Source: Henckelia pumila
Taxonomy: Eukaryota > Streptophyta > Magnoliopsida > Lamiales > Gesneriaceae
Reading direction: 5' to 3'
Length of the DNA: 64,000 bases
Assembly (NCBI RefSeq): GCF_033568475.1
Contig: NW_027331831.1
Span: 12,338,001 to 12,402,000, forward strand
The translations under genes were made by a program, and so were the position numbers. Positions 34,057 through 47,400 of the stretch are shown here, one piece after another. Every line of letters starts with the position of its first letter. Position 1 is the first letter of the stretch. The notes beneath the pieces are model-generated. The model was not told where the DNA came from. It did not search any database and saw only the letters and a list, made by a program, of their open reading frames with translations.

Positions 34057-34998
34057 ATCCCCCACTTATTTACACATAATAAAATAAATAAATATAAACT
34101 TGTTTTACACGGTGAATAGCCATGAAGTGGACAAAGCCTTTAACTTATGGTTGAATATAACACAATAGAAATATATTCTCACTATGTAGGATTTCTCGCT
34201 CTTTTAAATTTCGGTAGCACATTTATGTATTAAATATATGGGCCTTGTGCTAAATCCTGGATTTCGCAAGTACTCTAAGATTTCACCGATTTAATCCAAT
34301 AAGAAGCGGCCTCTCACTTCTCTACTTGCATAGGTAGACTCATCAATAATGTCCACAAAAGCTACAAGTCTATTAAGGATTTAAAATCATCCTTATCTCA
34401 TTGTGGTAAAAATAAGTGCATAGGCCAAATATGAGACTTTGAACAGTGATACCCCCACTATTTCCAAATGTTCATGCACTTTGAAATGTATCCAAGTTTC
34501 CATTTCGCCAATGTCAAAGATTGAATTGCCTTTTTAACTCCTTTATTAAGATGCCAAATTCTTGACTTGTACCTTAAGATAGAGTTGGTTTCAATCAAGA
34601 CACTATATTAATCGGTAATAGCCCCATATTTCTCATATTTCTCATGACCTTGGTGATCTTTTCTCCATTCAATGATTTAGTTAATGGATCAGCTAACATT
34701 TGATTTGTTGGAAGATACTGAGTACAATCTTTCCTCTTTTAACCATATCTCTTACATGGTTATACCTCATAGCAATATGTTTGCTATGATTTGATATTCT
34801 CTCATTCTTTGTATTGTAGATGGCAGCTTGATTATCACAATACAAAGTAGTAGGACTCTTTTTAGGATCTATGAAAGGAATAGTTCGTAGGAATCTTCTA
34901 AATCATATTATATCTTTGCTCGCGAAAGACACATCTATATATTCAGATTCCATAGAAGATAAAGCAACACATGTTTGCTTTTTAGAAGTCCAAGCTAC
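34057..34998 (-). pseudogene. Outer copia pol, 3' segment (RNase H end)
   Basis: On the minus strand this reads VAWTSKKQTCVALSSMESEYIDVSFASKDII, a CDNQAAIYN block (about 34830) and KHIAMRYNHVRDMVKRGKI-type sequence near 34760, then stops. The reading continues exactly from 44497 on the other side of the inner copia; the shared gctac (34994-34998 and 44492-44496) is the target duplication. The 3' tail (34057-34640) is non-coding. Confidence 0.88.
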
Positions 34999-36861
34999 TG
35001 TTGGGTAACTGGCGTTCAGATCAATCACGATTGATACCCGGTGCAGCGAAAGTTTAAAATTTTTAGTATGGAACAATTCCATAGTGTGGGTATCAACCAT
35101 ACGATTAAATTATTTGTGTGTGTAAAATTAAATAACTATTATTAAATTTTACCTTCAATCTCGAAGCGAGATTATTGGACACCACACAGATTTCTCTGCG
35201 CTTCTTGTATCTCCCTGGAACTGATGAACAAGCTTTCCTTCAATCAGGTCCACGAATGGAGGTTTAATCCCTCTGATAGATTGCACTAGAAAATCTATCA
35301 GAAGTTTTCTGCGAAGAGAATAACGAATTTGATTCGCTAATCCTGTCTGCAATTCAAAATCACAGACCGGAAAATCTCTGACAGAGAGAGGGAGGGGCGG
35401 CCGAATTTCTAGAGAGAGCTAGGGTTTTTTTTCGAAAACTGTCTCTCAAAATTATGACCAACTGTGTGTAATTTCTGTACTGCAATAAGTTATTTATAAT
35501 GCAGGCCACTAACACCTTAGGGCCCATTAGTCATAAGTTGAGGCCCGACAAGCAAAGCCCGCATGTTCAGAAATTAATATAAAATTCATCGTGACTCCGA
35601 TTGATAAACCGATTTTACCAATGTGCACAGAAACCATTTCTGCACATTTTAAAGTCAAGATAAATTTTTCTGAATCCGAATTCAGTGGTTTCCAAAAATG
35701 TACATCCCTATGTCATTTTAGGAAATCCTACTCCCTTACTCTTATTTAAGAAGTCCAACTTCTTTATTCATTAAATTTAACTCTTTAAATTTAACTATCT
35801 CAACGGGGATTAAAACTCCATTACACTGTGTGACCCTCAATGGTTCAGGGATACAGCTAGCCGTGGGCTCACAACTCCTTGTGACTCGGAACAACGATTT
35901 CCGACTTGCCCAACGAATCATGGTAAAGCGCCTAGCAACATCGCCCCATGATTCCCTAGGTATCACTGATAGTGCCTACAAGAACCAGTAGATTTTGGTT
36001 AGCGTACAGTACGGTCCCTTCATCCATATATCCCGATCGAATAAACAACCATTGGTATATCGAGAGTCGCTCAAGATTCGATAACTATGCAATACATCTT
36101 GAAGATCAAATTAGTGACATCGCATGTGCTACTAAGAAATCATTTCTTAAATCACATCAAGTACTCTGGCCAGAGATTCGTCACACTAATATCTCCTCAG
36201 ATCGCATAGGATATCCACACTCGCAAGTATGTGGTGAATCCTTGACAACAATGCATCGACTCCTATATGTGTTGTAACTATACCCAATCCCGACACCTGA
36301 TGACCCCCATAGAGTCGGTAAACGAGTCAAAGCACAGTACTAGCATATAGAGTCTCCATGATGTTTCAAGTAGTAAGGACTAATGGTGTACAACCAAAAC
36401 CGCGGACTTTATCCACTCGATAAGTGATAACCACTTGGAAAGTCCGGATAGGGTAGTTCGATTATTCATCCTATGAATATCCATTTGCATGCTTCGAACA
36501 TCTCCATGTTCCCTACCAATGAAACGTGGTACTCCGCATCGCAAAGCTAGTCTCAAACTCGAGCGATCCTTATCCTTATTATCGGACGGCTCAATCGACT
36601 AGGAACAGTTTAGAATATACAGTGACTATAAGATGTATTTCATGATAGACATCCCCATGTTCTACCACATCTTACATACACTATAGTATATTCAAGGTCT
36701 TTATCAAAACAACAATAGTATATCATAATATAACAATATGAAGAAAGATAAAGTCATTGCCATTAATAAAAGTGTAAATTACATTAAACAAAAGATCGTT
36801 TGTACAAAGAGTCATCAAAGCCCATAGCCACAAGTTGGCTCACTGGGCACCCACTCTTTCA
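34999..36861 (-). repeat. 3' LTR of the young copia element
   Basis: Read on the minus strand it runs tgaaagag...acccaaca. Nearly identical to 42629-44491. No open frame of note; the few small open stretches inside are present in both LTRs and have no recognisable content. Confidence 0.95.
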
Positions 36862-36873
36862 ATCTCCCACTTG
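36862..36873 (-). other. Polypurine tract of the young copia element
   Basis: On the minus strand caagtgggagat directly precedes the 3' LTR start (tgaaagag) and directly follows the pol stop codon. Confidence 0.8.
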
Positions 36874-36875
36874 CC

Positions 36876-39800
36876 CTATAGCCAACTAGTCATACTACGT
36901 AGACCCATTGCTTCGCGATGTTTGTCAAACAATGGTCCTGGCAAGGGCTTAGTAAGCGGATCAGCGATATTGTCTGCAGAGGCCACTCGTTCGACAGTGA
37001 TGTCTCCTCTTTCCACAATCTCCCGGATGATGTGGTATTTCCTCAGTACGTGTTTGGATCTTTGATGAGACCTTGGTTCCTTTGCTTGAGCAACGGCACC
37101 CGTGTTGTCACAGTACACCGGGACTGGACCAACAAATTCAGGAATGACGCCCAACTCTTGGACGAACTTCCTCATCCAAACGGCCTCTTTAGCAGCAGCT
37201 GATGCTGCAATGTATTCAGCCTCAGTGGTGGAATCCGCTGTGGTGTCCTGCTTGGAACTCTTCCAAGAGACAGCACCGCCATTGAGCATGAACACAAATC
37301 CAGAGGTTAACTTCGAGTCATCCACGTCACTTTGGAAGCTAGAGTCGGTATAGCCTTCCAATTTCAGATCTCGTCCTCCATATACCATGAACATATTCTT
37401 AGTCCTTCGTAAGTACTTAAGAATGTCCTTCACGGCTTTCCAATGCATTTGACCAGGATTAGCCTGATATCTGCTCGTGACACTCAGAGCAAATGCTACA
37501 TCCGGTCTGGTAGATATCATCTCATACATGATACTACCTATAGCTGACCCATATGGTACATGTGTCATATTCTCTATCTCTGCATCAGTCTTGGGACACA
37601 TAGACTTGGATAAAGAAACTCCATGACACATGGGTAGATGTCCTCTCTTGGACCCATCCATTGAAAACCGTTTCAATATGGTGTCGATGTAGGTTGATTG
37701 AGTGAGTCCTATCATTCTCTTAGATCTATCTCTATAGATCTGTATCCCAAGAATGTAGGATGCCTCACCCAAATCCTTCATCGAGAATCTACCTGATAAC
37801 CATATCTTTGTTGACTGCAACATCCCTACATCATTCCCAATGAGTAGGATGTCATCAACATAAAGTACTAAGAATGTCACAGCATCCTTAACTACTTTCT
37901 TGTACACGCACGGTTCCTCCGGGTTCTTGATGAAACCAAAATCTTTTATTGTTTCATCAAATTTCTGGTTCCAACTTCTTGATGCTTGTTTTAGACCATA
38001 AATTGATCTCTGAAGCTTGCATACCTTATGCTCGCTTCCCATGGATGTGAACCCCTCCGGCTGCTTCATATAGATTTCTTCCTTAATGTCTCCATTAAGA
38101 AAAGCAGTCTTCACATCCATTTGCCATATCTCATAGTCATACCATGCAGCTATGGCAATAAGGATTCTTATGGACTTGAACATTGCAACTGGTGAAAAGG
38201 TTTCATCATAGTCAACTCCTTGTCTTTGAGTGTAACCTTTCGCCACCAATCGCGCCTTGTAGGTCAATACCTTATCATCAGGCCCAAGCTTTCTCTTGTA
38301 GATCCATTTACACCCTATTGGAACAATTCCATCAGGAGGATCTACTAAAGACCAAACTTGGTTTGTATGCATTGAATCCAATTCAGACTGCATAGCTTCA
38401 AGCCATAAATTTGAATCCGCATCAGAAATTGCTTCCTTGAAGTTTCTTGGATCACATCCAATGTCGGGTTCATCTTGATCCCCTTCAAGAAGAAGACCAT
38501 ATCGAACAGGAGGTCTAGAAGTCCTCTCGGATCTTCTAGGTTCAGGCGTGTCCAGTAATGGTTCCTGAGGCGTAGGATCGTTATTTTGTATTTCGGGTTC
38601 TTTTCGAACTTCTTCGAGTTCCATCATCTCGCCTTTCTTATCCAATAAGAACTCCTTCTCCAAGAAGGTGGCATTCCTAAAAACAAACACCTTTGTTTCA
38701 GCAGGATAATAGAAATAATATCCGATTGAATTCTTCGGATACCCTACAAAATAACATAAGCTGGATCGACTATCCAACTTATCTCCCACTGTCTGCTTCA
38801 CGTAAGCAGGACATCCCCAAATCCTTAAGTACGAATACTTAGGAGCTTTTCCATTCCATAACTCGTATGGTGTTTTGTCCACTGATTTAGTGTGGACGTT
38901 GTTCAACAACAATACCGCCGTTTCAAGCGCATAGCCCCAAAACGAAGGTGGAAGCTCAGTGAAGCTCATCATGGATCGAACCATGTCCAACAAAGTTCGA
39001 TTACGACGCTCCGATACACCATTAAGCTGTGGTGTCATAGGAGGAGTCCACTGAGAGAGAATCCCATTCTCTTTTAGATAGTCCAAAAAATCGGTACTTA
39101 AGTATTCTCCACCTCGATCCGATCGAAGTGCTTTAATACTTTTACCTAGCTTATTTTCTACTTCAGCCTTGAATTCTTTGAATTTTTCAAATGCTTCATA
39201 CTTATATTTCATTAAATATAAATACCCATACCTTGAATAATCATCAGTAAAGGTAATGAAGTAGGTGTGGCCATGTTGAGTCCCAACTCTAAATGGACCA
39301 CAAACATCTGTATGGATCAAATCCAACAGATTTTGACTACGCTCAGGTTTCCCCTTAAAAGGAGATTTAGTCATTTTCCCTTTTAGGCAGGATTCACAAG
39401 TAGGTAGAGAGTTAATATCAGACATATCAAACATGCCCTCTCCCACTAGCTTGTTCATCCTCCTTGAGGAAATATGACCTAGTCTAGCGTGCCAAAGGTT
39501 TTCCGGGTTTTGACTATCGATTTTCCTTTTGTTTGTTGTCGCCGGTTTATCAACATAATTTATTGGAACGTCTTTTAGTTTTAAGTTGTATAGATCGTTT
39601 TCAAGTTGTCCATTTCCAATCAAACATTCATTCTTGTAAATATTGCAAATCCCATTCACAAAATTGCAAGAATAACCATCTCTATCTAGCATAGAAACAG
39701 AAATAATGTTTTTAATTAAATCCGGAACAAATAAAACATCTCTTAAAAATAACTTAAAACCGTTCTGCAAAATTAAACAAACATTTCCAATGGCTGTAGC

Positions 39801-40790
39801 TTCAACTCTGGAACCATTCCCGAGCCTCAGCTGGGTCTCACCCATTCTAAGCCTGCGACTTCTTGTCATCACCTGCAAATCATTGCAAATGTGAGATCCA
39901 CATCCGGTATCCAATACCCAAGAAGTAGTATTAAGTGAAATGTTTATTTCAATATAGAACATACCCTTTGCAGTTCCCAACTGCTCTAGATATTCCTTGC
40001 AGTTGCGCTTCCAATGACCGGGCTTCTTGCAGTAATGGCAAACATCCTTGGATTTTCCATTGTTTGAAGCCTTTGTCTTGTGCTTCTTCTCGGGTTCGAC
40101 TTTCTTGGGTGGGGCAGAACGTTTCTTACCCTTCGTACTTGGCCCCTTCTAAGCAGAAGATGAGGAGCCCACCAAGAAAGCTGGTTTATCCTTCTTTAGT
40201 GTGGATTCATATGTCACAAGCATATTGACCATCTCTTCAAGGGTGGCCTCTATCTTGTTCATATTAAAATTTACCACAAATCCGTCAAACGAAGAAGGAA
40301 GAGACAGAAGCAGTAAATCCACGTTGAGTTCATGCTCCAACACCAAATCAAGAGTTGCTAACTTCTGTATGAGCCAAATCACTCGTACCCCATGATCACG
40401 GACCGAAGTCCCTTCACGCATGCGACACGTCATTAGCTCCTTAACAGTAGCGAACCTTTCAGCCCTCGATTGAGCCCCAAAAAGTTCCTTGAGTTGAGCG
40501 TGAATGTCAGCAGCATTCACGGTGTCCTCAAATCGCCTCTGGAGTTCATCAGACATCGAGGCTTGCATATAGCATTTGGTCTTGATGTCATGGTCCCACC
40601 ATGCATCAAGTTTGGCCAATTCCTCCGGACTTACGTCAGCTGATGCTTCCTTCGGAGGTGATTTCTCTAACACGTAGAGCATCTTCTCCGAAGTCAAGAC
40701 AATCTTCAACTTCCGGAACCATTCCGTATAGTTTGCGCCAGTCAACTTGTTTTGTTCGAGGATCGAGAATAATGGATTACGCGAATTCAT
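36876..40790 (-). CDS. Copia gag-pol polyprotein of the young element, one in-frame TAG
   Basis: ATG at 40788-40790, 1305 codons to a stop at 36876. Gag (UBN2-type: YTEWFRKLKIVLTSEKMLYVLE, ERFATVKELMTCRM) runs to codon 213, where TAG (40149-40151) interrupts. The same frame continues with a basic stretch, knuckle CHYCKKPGHWKRNC (about 39995-40040) and protease WVLDTGCGSH (about 39905-39935). Integrase shows HARLGHIS...CESCLKG, a DDE core with HTDVCGPF, FTDDYSRYGYLY and SDRGGEY, and NGVSERRNRTLLD. RT has WQMDVKTAFLNGDIKEEIYM and LYVDDILLIG (YVDD intact, about 37850), and RNase H has GYTDSSFQSD, STTEAEYIAAS and YCDNTGAV. It makes element RNA into cDNA and integrates it. Apart from the TAG no break is seen, so either a fresh null mutation or stop readthrough applies. 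Confidence 0.95.
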
Positions 40791-40974
40791 TGTATGAAAT
40801 ACTGAAAAGAAAAACAGACATATATCAATGATTGTTTAAGCAATTTACTAAGACATAAAATAGGCGAATTTAGTTTTATGAATCTCACTCCCACTATTTT
40901 AACGATTTCACTACCCTCTAGTGAAAACGGGAAACTTTTTCCTTAGTGAGAACATGAAGTCCAATTGACAAACT

Positions 40975-41310
40975 TATGGTCCCGAATAATATCAGCCAAC
41001 CATAATTCTCAAAAGGTAGAGCCCAATTGCTTCCAAAGCAACCCCCATGTATTTACCTCATGTCCAATAAGGGCCCAATAATATGACGCCGTTTATAGTG
41101 ACATGTCAAGATGACCCATCAATATTAAGTTGTGATGGACGGTCGCCATGTGGATCCCCCAATAATATGAGCCGATCCCATGGGAGTTCCACCCAACTTA
41201 CAACATGTGTCGATCCAATGTACAGCTTTTCGACGGACGGGCCCCCCCAATAATATGAGCCGGACCGTATCCGCGGGTAGCATCACATACATTGACCGTT
41301 GATGGAAGGT
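40975..41310 (-). repeat. Four degenerate tandem repeats in the copia leader
   Basis: The motif caataatatgagccg (plus) recurs near 40984, 41075, 41159 and 41248, at spacings of about 84-93 bp, with related flanking text (gggcccc, gatgg, accatgt). The first two copies are the most diverged. Confidence 0.7.
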
Positions 41311-42309
41311 AGGAACATTTAAACAAATTTAAATTTCCTTTATTTATCTTGATATCAATTTTAAATCATATTTAAAATGAGGGATTTTTAATTATGAAAA
41401 TTTGTCTCATCATTTTTCAATTTATTGTATGCTTGCCGGATTCATACAATTATGTCTAAAACATGCATACAATCATAATATAATATATTATATATAGGAT
41501 GATCGATTCCATTTCTAATTGACTCGTGGTTGCCAATCACGAGTCTTAGTCCAATCCTAGGTAATATGCAGTATGCAATGCAATCCTATTACATTAGCTT
41601 CCAATTTACATTTCTTCGTCTTTATTGTCTGCTGGGCCCACCATCTTCAAATTTTGATCTCCCACTAAATCTAATATATTTACAATAAATAGCAATGACA
41701 AGTAGGGGATACATTTTAGGGGTGGGAACGGGCCATAAACCAAGCCCACTTTTATTACATATGACATTCATATTGGGCCATAAACCAGGCCCATTAATAA
41801 AATCAACAACAATAAAACAAATGTAAATTCCTAACATACACCTACAAAATTGGTCATGGCAATCGATCATCCTTATCCAATAACATTTAATTCAAAATTA
41901 ATTTATTGGATATCATGCATTGACAATTTAAATTTAAACAGGATAAAATCATATTTTATATATAAAATCATATTTTACATATAAAATCATATTTTACCTT
42001 TTATTAAATAAAATCATATTTTATCTACAGAATCTAATTTTATAGATAAAATCATATTTTACTTAATATATACATAAGATCAAATCTTATCATCAATTGT
42101 ACCAAAAATAATTGATTTCAAAATTCAATTTAAGGATAAAATATTAAAATTTTCCAAAAATTGAAATTTATCCAAAAATCAATTTTAAAATTTTCGGACT
42201 CGAACAATTCGATCCGATGCCTCGTGAACCAATCAAAAACAATTTTTGACCGGACCAAAAATAAAATTTTAACACATTAAAATTAATTTAAATAAAAAAA
42301 ATAATTTTT

Positions 42310-42505
42310 CCCGCGGGCCGCCCGGGACACTCCCGGGCCGGCCCGCACCCGTGGGCGCGGGCCGGGGCAGCCCGGCTGCCCCTTTAGGGCAGCGACAATC
42401 GCTGCCCTGGCGGTGCCGTGCGCCGCCCCTGGGCGGCGCTGTGCGCCCCCTTTGGGAGGCGCCGTGCGCCGCCCGGGGCAGCGATCCAATCGCTGCCCGG
42501 GTTTT
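42310..42505. repeat. GC-rich island with internal repeats in the copia leader
   Basis: Nearly 200 bp of almost pure G/C in an AT-rich leader, with repeated ggcggcgc / gtgcgcc and gggcagcgat blocks and many self-complementary runs. Both strands are open by composition alone; no gene is implied. Confidence 0.85.
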
Positions 42506-42615
42506 GCCCGAAAATTTTTTTTTTATTATTTAAAATATTTATTTTGTTTTAAAAAACCAAGACTCAAAAATTTTTGTACAATCGATTAATTTAATCGTTT
42601 GATCTGAGCAACCTG

Positions 42616-42627
42616 GCTCTGATACCA
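42616..42627 (-). other. Primer binding site of the young copia element
   Basis: Minus-strand tggtatcagagc is a perfect initiator tRNA-Met primer site, one base from the 5' LTR. Confidence 0.92.
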
Positions 42628-42628
42628 C

Positions 42629-44491
42629 TGTTGGGTAACTGGCGTTCAGATCAATCACGATTGATACCCGGTGCAGCGGAAGTTTAAAATTTTTAGTATG
42701 GAACAATTCCATAGTGTGGGTATCAACCATACGATTAAATTATTTGTGTGTGTAAAATTAAATAACTATTATTAAATTTTACCTTCAATCTCGAAGCGAG
42801 ATTATTTGACACCACACAGATTTCTCTGCGCTTCTTGTATCTCCCTGGAACTGATGAACAAGCTTTCCTTCAATCAGGTCCACGAATGGAGGTTTAATCC
42901 CTCTGATAGATTGCACTAGAAAATCTATCAGAAGTTTTCTGCGAAGAGAATAACGAATTTGATTCGCTAATCCTGTCTGCAATTCAAAATCACAGACCGG
43001 AAAATCTCTGACAGAGAGAGGGAGGGGCGGCCGAATTTCTAGAGAGAGCTAGGGTTTTTTTTCGAAAACTGTCTCTCAAAATTATGACCAACTGTGTGTA
43101 ATTTCTGTACTGCAATAACTTATTTATAATGCAGGCCACTAACACCTTAGGGCCCATTAGTCATAAGTTGAGGCCCGACAAGCAAAGCCCGCATGTTCAG
43201 AAATTAATATAAAATTCATCGTGACTCCGATTGATAAACCGATTTTACCAATGTGCACAGAAACCATTTCTGCACATTTTAAAGTCAAGATAAATTTTTC
43301 TGAATCCGAATTCAGTGGTTTCCAAAAATGTACATCCCTATGTCATTTTAGGAAATCCTACTCCCTTACTCTTATTTAAGAAGTCCAACTTCTTTATTTA
43401 TTAAATTTAACTCTTTAAATTTAACTATCTCAACGGGGATTAAAACTCCATTACACTGTGTGACCCTCAATGGTTCAGGGATACAGCTAGCCGTGGGCTC
43501 ACAACTCCTTATGACTCGGAACAACGATTTCCGACTTGCCCAACGAATCATGGTAAAGCGCCTAGCAACATCGCCCCATGATTCCCTAGGTATCACTGAT
43601 AGTGCCTACAAGAACCAGTAGATTTTGGTTAGCGTACAGTACGGTCCCTTCATCCATATATCCCGATCGAATCAACAACCATTGGTATATCGAGAGTCGC
43701 TCAAGATTCGATAACTATGCAATACATCTTGAAGATCAAATTAGTGACATCGCATGTGCTACTAAGAAACCATTTCTTAAATCACATCAAGTACTCTGGC
43801 CAGAGATTCGTCACACTAATATCTCCTCAGATCGCATAGGATATCCACACTCGCAAGTATGTGGTGAATCCTTGACAACAATGCATCGACTCCTATATGT
43901 GTTGTAACTATACCCAATCCCGACACCTGATGACCCCCATAGAGTCGGTAAACGAGTCAAAGCACAGTACTAGCATATAGAGTCTCCATGATGTTTCAAG
44001 TAGTAAGGACTAATGGTGTACAACCAAAACCGCGGACTTTATCCACTCGATAAGTGATAACCACTTGGAAAGTCCGGATAGGGTAGTTCGATTATTCATC
44101 CTATGAATATCCATTTGCATGCTTCGAACATCTCCATGTTCCCTACCAATGAAACGTGGTACTCCGCATCGCAAAGCTAGTCTCAAACTCGAGCGATCCT
44201 TATCCTTATTATCGGACGGCTCAATCGACTAGGAACAGTTTAGAATATACAGTGACTATAAGATGTATTTCATGATAGACATCCCCATGTTCTACCACAT
44301 CTTACATACACTATAGTATATTCAAGGTCTTTATCAAAACAACAATAGTATATCATAATATAACAATATGAAGAAAGATAAAGTCATTGCCATTAATAAA
44401 AGTGTAAATTACATTAAACAAAAGATCGTTTGTACAAAGAGTCATCAAAGCCTATAGCCACAAGTTGGCTCACTGGGCACCCACTCTTTCA
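42629..44491 (-). repeat. 5' LTR of the young copia element
   Basis: 1863 bp, nearly identical to 34999-36861. It is the promoter-bearing copy for minus-strand transcription. Confidence 0.95.
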
Positions 44492-44496
44492 GCTAC

Positions 44497-47400
44497 TTTG
44501 GCCCCTCCAATAGTAATTAACCAACCACTAGTTGACTTGGAGTCGGTTACACTAGATGCCCAATTAGCATCACTATACATACAAGTATAGACGTCTTACA
44601 CTTATAATGTAAGCCATATTTCATTGTGTACTTCAAATATCTCAACAACCTTTTCAATTTCTTCCAATGTTCCTCACTTGGATTGCTAGTAAATCTACTT
44701 AATATGCCAATAGAACATGCAAGATCGGGTCTTGTGTGATTCACCACATACATAATGCTACCAATTATTCTAGCATATTCTTCTTGATTTACCGCTTGTC
44801 CTTGATTAGGAACTAACTTCACATGAGGATCAATCGGACACTTACTAATTTTGCAATCAAAGTAGTTAAATTTCCTCAATACATTTTCAATGTAATGTGA
44901 TTGTGTTAAGATGTAAGTTCCATCATCTTTAAGAACTTTAACTCCTAAAATGACATCTACGGGACCTAAATCTTTTATGTCAAAAATTTGTTTCAAAAAA
45001 TTCTTAGTTTCTTCTACACATTGTATATTAGATCCAAATATAAGTAAATCATCAACATACAAAGTTATAACCACTTTATACTCGAGCGTTACTTTAGTAA
45101 AGATACAATTCTCTACTTTACTACTTTTGAACCCAAATTTTCTAACTTCTTTTTTGAATTTTTTGTACCATTGTATGGGTGCTTGTTTAAGTTCATAAAG
45201 TGATTTATTTAATTTACATACTTTATTTTATTTACCTTGAACTACATATCCTTCGGGTTGGTATATATAAATTTTTTCTTCTAAATCTCCATTTAAAAAT
45301 GCAGTTTTAACATCCATTTGATGAACCTCTAGTTCATAAATAGATGCAATAGCAAACATAGTTCTAATTGATGTAAATTTGATAACAGGAGAGAATGTTT
45401 CAAAATAGTCAATATTTTCTTTTTGACTATATCCTTTAACAACTAATCGAGCTTTGTATTTTTCGATTGTTACATCGGTTTTGAGTTTCTTTTTCAAAAC
45501 CCACTTGCAATTAATTGGTTTATTACACGGAGGTAAATCCACAAAAGTCCATGTTTGATTTTCAAGAATATACTTGATTTCATCATCCATGGCCCTTTTC
45601 CACATAATAGAATCCGGTAAGGACATAGCTTCTTGAAAAGTTTTAGGATCCTCTTCCAACATGTATGTCACCATGTTAGGACCAAAATCTTTTTTAATTC
45701 TCCTTCTCTTACCCCTTCTCAATTCAATTATTTCGTCACTCTCATCCTTTTCCAAATTTCCATCATTCTCATCCTTTTCTAAGTTTTTTACATTTGTAGA
45801 AGTATTACCAGTTTTATCATTATGATTATCAAGTTCATATAGTAATTAATTATCTAACTCTAAATTATCAGCATCCTTAATATTTAAATGTTCGAAGAAT
45901 ATAGCATGTGCAGCCTCAAATGCAACATTATCTTTGAGTCTAAGGAATCTATATGCTTTACTAATTGCAGAATATCCAATAAAAATAGATTTAACAGCTT
46001 TACTACCAAGTTTCGGCCTTTTTAAAGTAGCGTCCAAAACATATGCAACACAACCCCATACCTTAAAATGTTTAATACTAGGCTTATGCCCATTAAACAA
46101 CTCATATGGAGTTTTCATATGTTTTTTATTCACAATTCTATTACTAATGTAACAAGAAGTCAATAATGTCTCTCCCCACAAATTCATTGGTAATGTTGAA
46201 TGTAAAATCATGGAACTAACCATTTCCATCAAAGATCTATTTTTTCTTTTCGCTACTCCATTTTGGGGTGGAGTATTGGGTGATGAAAGTTCTCTAACAA
46301 TTCCACTTTCTAAACAAAATGATATAAACTCATTTGAGAGATATTCACCACCTCTATCAGATCTTAATATTTTGATCCTTAAACTTGTTTTATTTTCGAC
46401 TTTATTTTTGAATATTTTAAATTTTTCAAAAGCCTCATCTTTCGTTCTAAGTAAGTACACATATGTGAATTTCGAATAATCATCTATAAACGTAATAAAG
46501 TAACGTTTCCCTCCTCTAGTTAAATAATTTTTATTATCACATATGTCGATGTGTATGAGTTCAAGTAAACTAGTTGATCTTTCTATACTTTTAAATGCTT
46601 TTTTAGTCAACTTAGATTGTGCACAACATTCACAATTTTTCATGGAATAAATGTTAGAATTACTAGGAATTAAATCATGATTTCTCATACGATTCATAGC
46701 ATTTATGCCAACATGTCCTAATCTAAAATGCCAAAAATCATGCTTTTCAAAATTTAAAGATTCGGCAGTATACACAGAAGAACTAGTAATATTATCATTA
46801 ATGTTTAACAAGTACATCCCATTTTTCATATAGCCTTTCCCAACAAATATACCTTTCTTTGTAACAATAATTTTTTGAGACTCAAAGGCTACTTTGAAAC
46901 CACTTTCATCTAACTTGTGGACTGATACAAGGTTTTTCCTCATCGACGGGATGTGATACACGTTCTTCAAAGTCAAAGTCTTGCCGGATGTGAGGGGAAG
47001 AAGAATGGTTCCAATTCCACAAACCTTGCTTGTTGAGGAATTTCCCATAAAAACTGATTTTTCATCTGTCTTGAATAAATCTTTATTTGGAGTAACATGA
47101 CATGTTGCTCCAGAATCAACCCACCAATGAGAGTCAACATTGTTTACAAAACAGATTTCGGTTAAAACGGCAACAAATCATCATCCACCAAATTTGTTTG
47201 ATCAAAATTTTTCTGTCCTTTAGGGTAACGACATTCTCGAGCATAATGATTAGGCTTGCCACACACATAACATGAGCCTTTTTTTCTTTTTCCAAGTTCC
47301 ATTTATGTTGATTTTAAAATTTTTATTCTTCTTGAACTTTCCTTGATTTCTCTTGGAACTTTCAGGAAAGTTTTCCACTTGATTCACACCATCAATATTT

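Larger units (their letters stand above)
40791..42615 (-). other. Long 5' leader of the young copia element
   Basis: About 1.8 kb between primer site and gag ATG with no long open frame. It contains an about 88-bp degenerate tandem repeat (40975-41310) and a GC-rich island (42310-42505). The AT-rich part (41890-42150) has repeated 'aaaatcatatttta' units. Confidence 0.85.
34999..44491 (-). mobile_element. Young complete Ty1/copia element, 9493 bp
   Basis: The LTRs 34999-36861 and 42629-44491 are both 1863 bp. By eye they differ at about 8 positions: 35047, 35167, 35489, 35779, 35891, 36033, 36140 and 36823 against their partners. The target duplication is gctac. The primer site tggtatcagagc (minus, 42616-42627) and polypurine tract (36862-36873) are intact, and gag-pol (36876-40790) is open but for one TAG. 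About 0.4% LTR divergence implies a recent insertion. The host site is the RNase H region of an older copia element. The 1.9-kb LTRs and long leader recall Angela/TAR-type copia lineages; that assignment is tentative. Confidence 0.96.

Noticed and set aside
34999..36861. Small open frames duplicated at 35155-36277 and 42785-43907 as paired genes
   Set aside because: They are the two LTR copies of one copia element and have no recognisable protein content.
42283..42533. Open frames on both strands in GC-rich DNA
   Set aside because: They are open because stop codons are rare in pure GC sequence; content is Arg/Pro/Gly/Ala low complexity and it lies in a retroelement leader.
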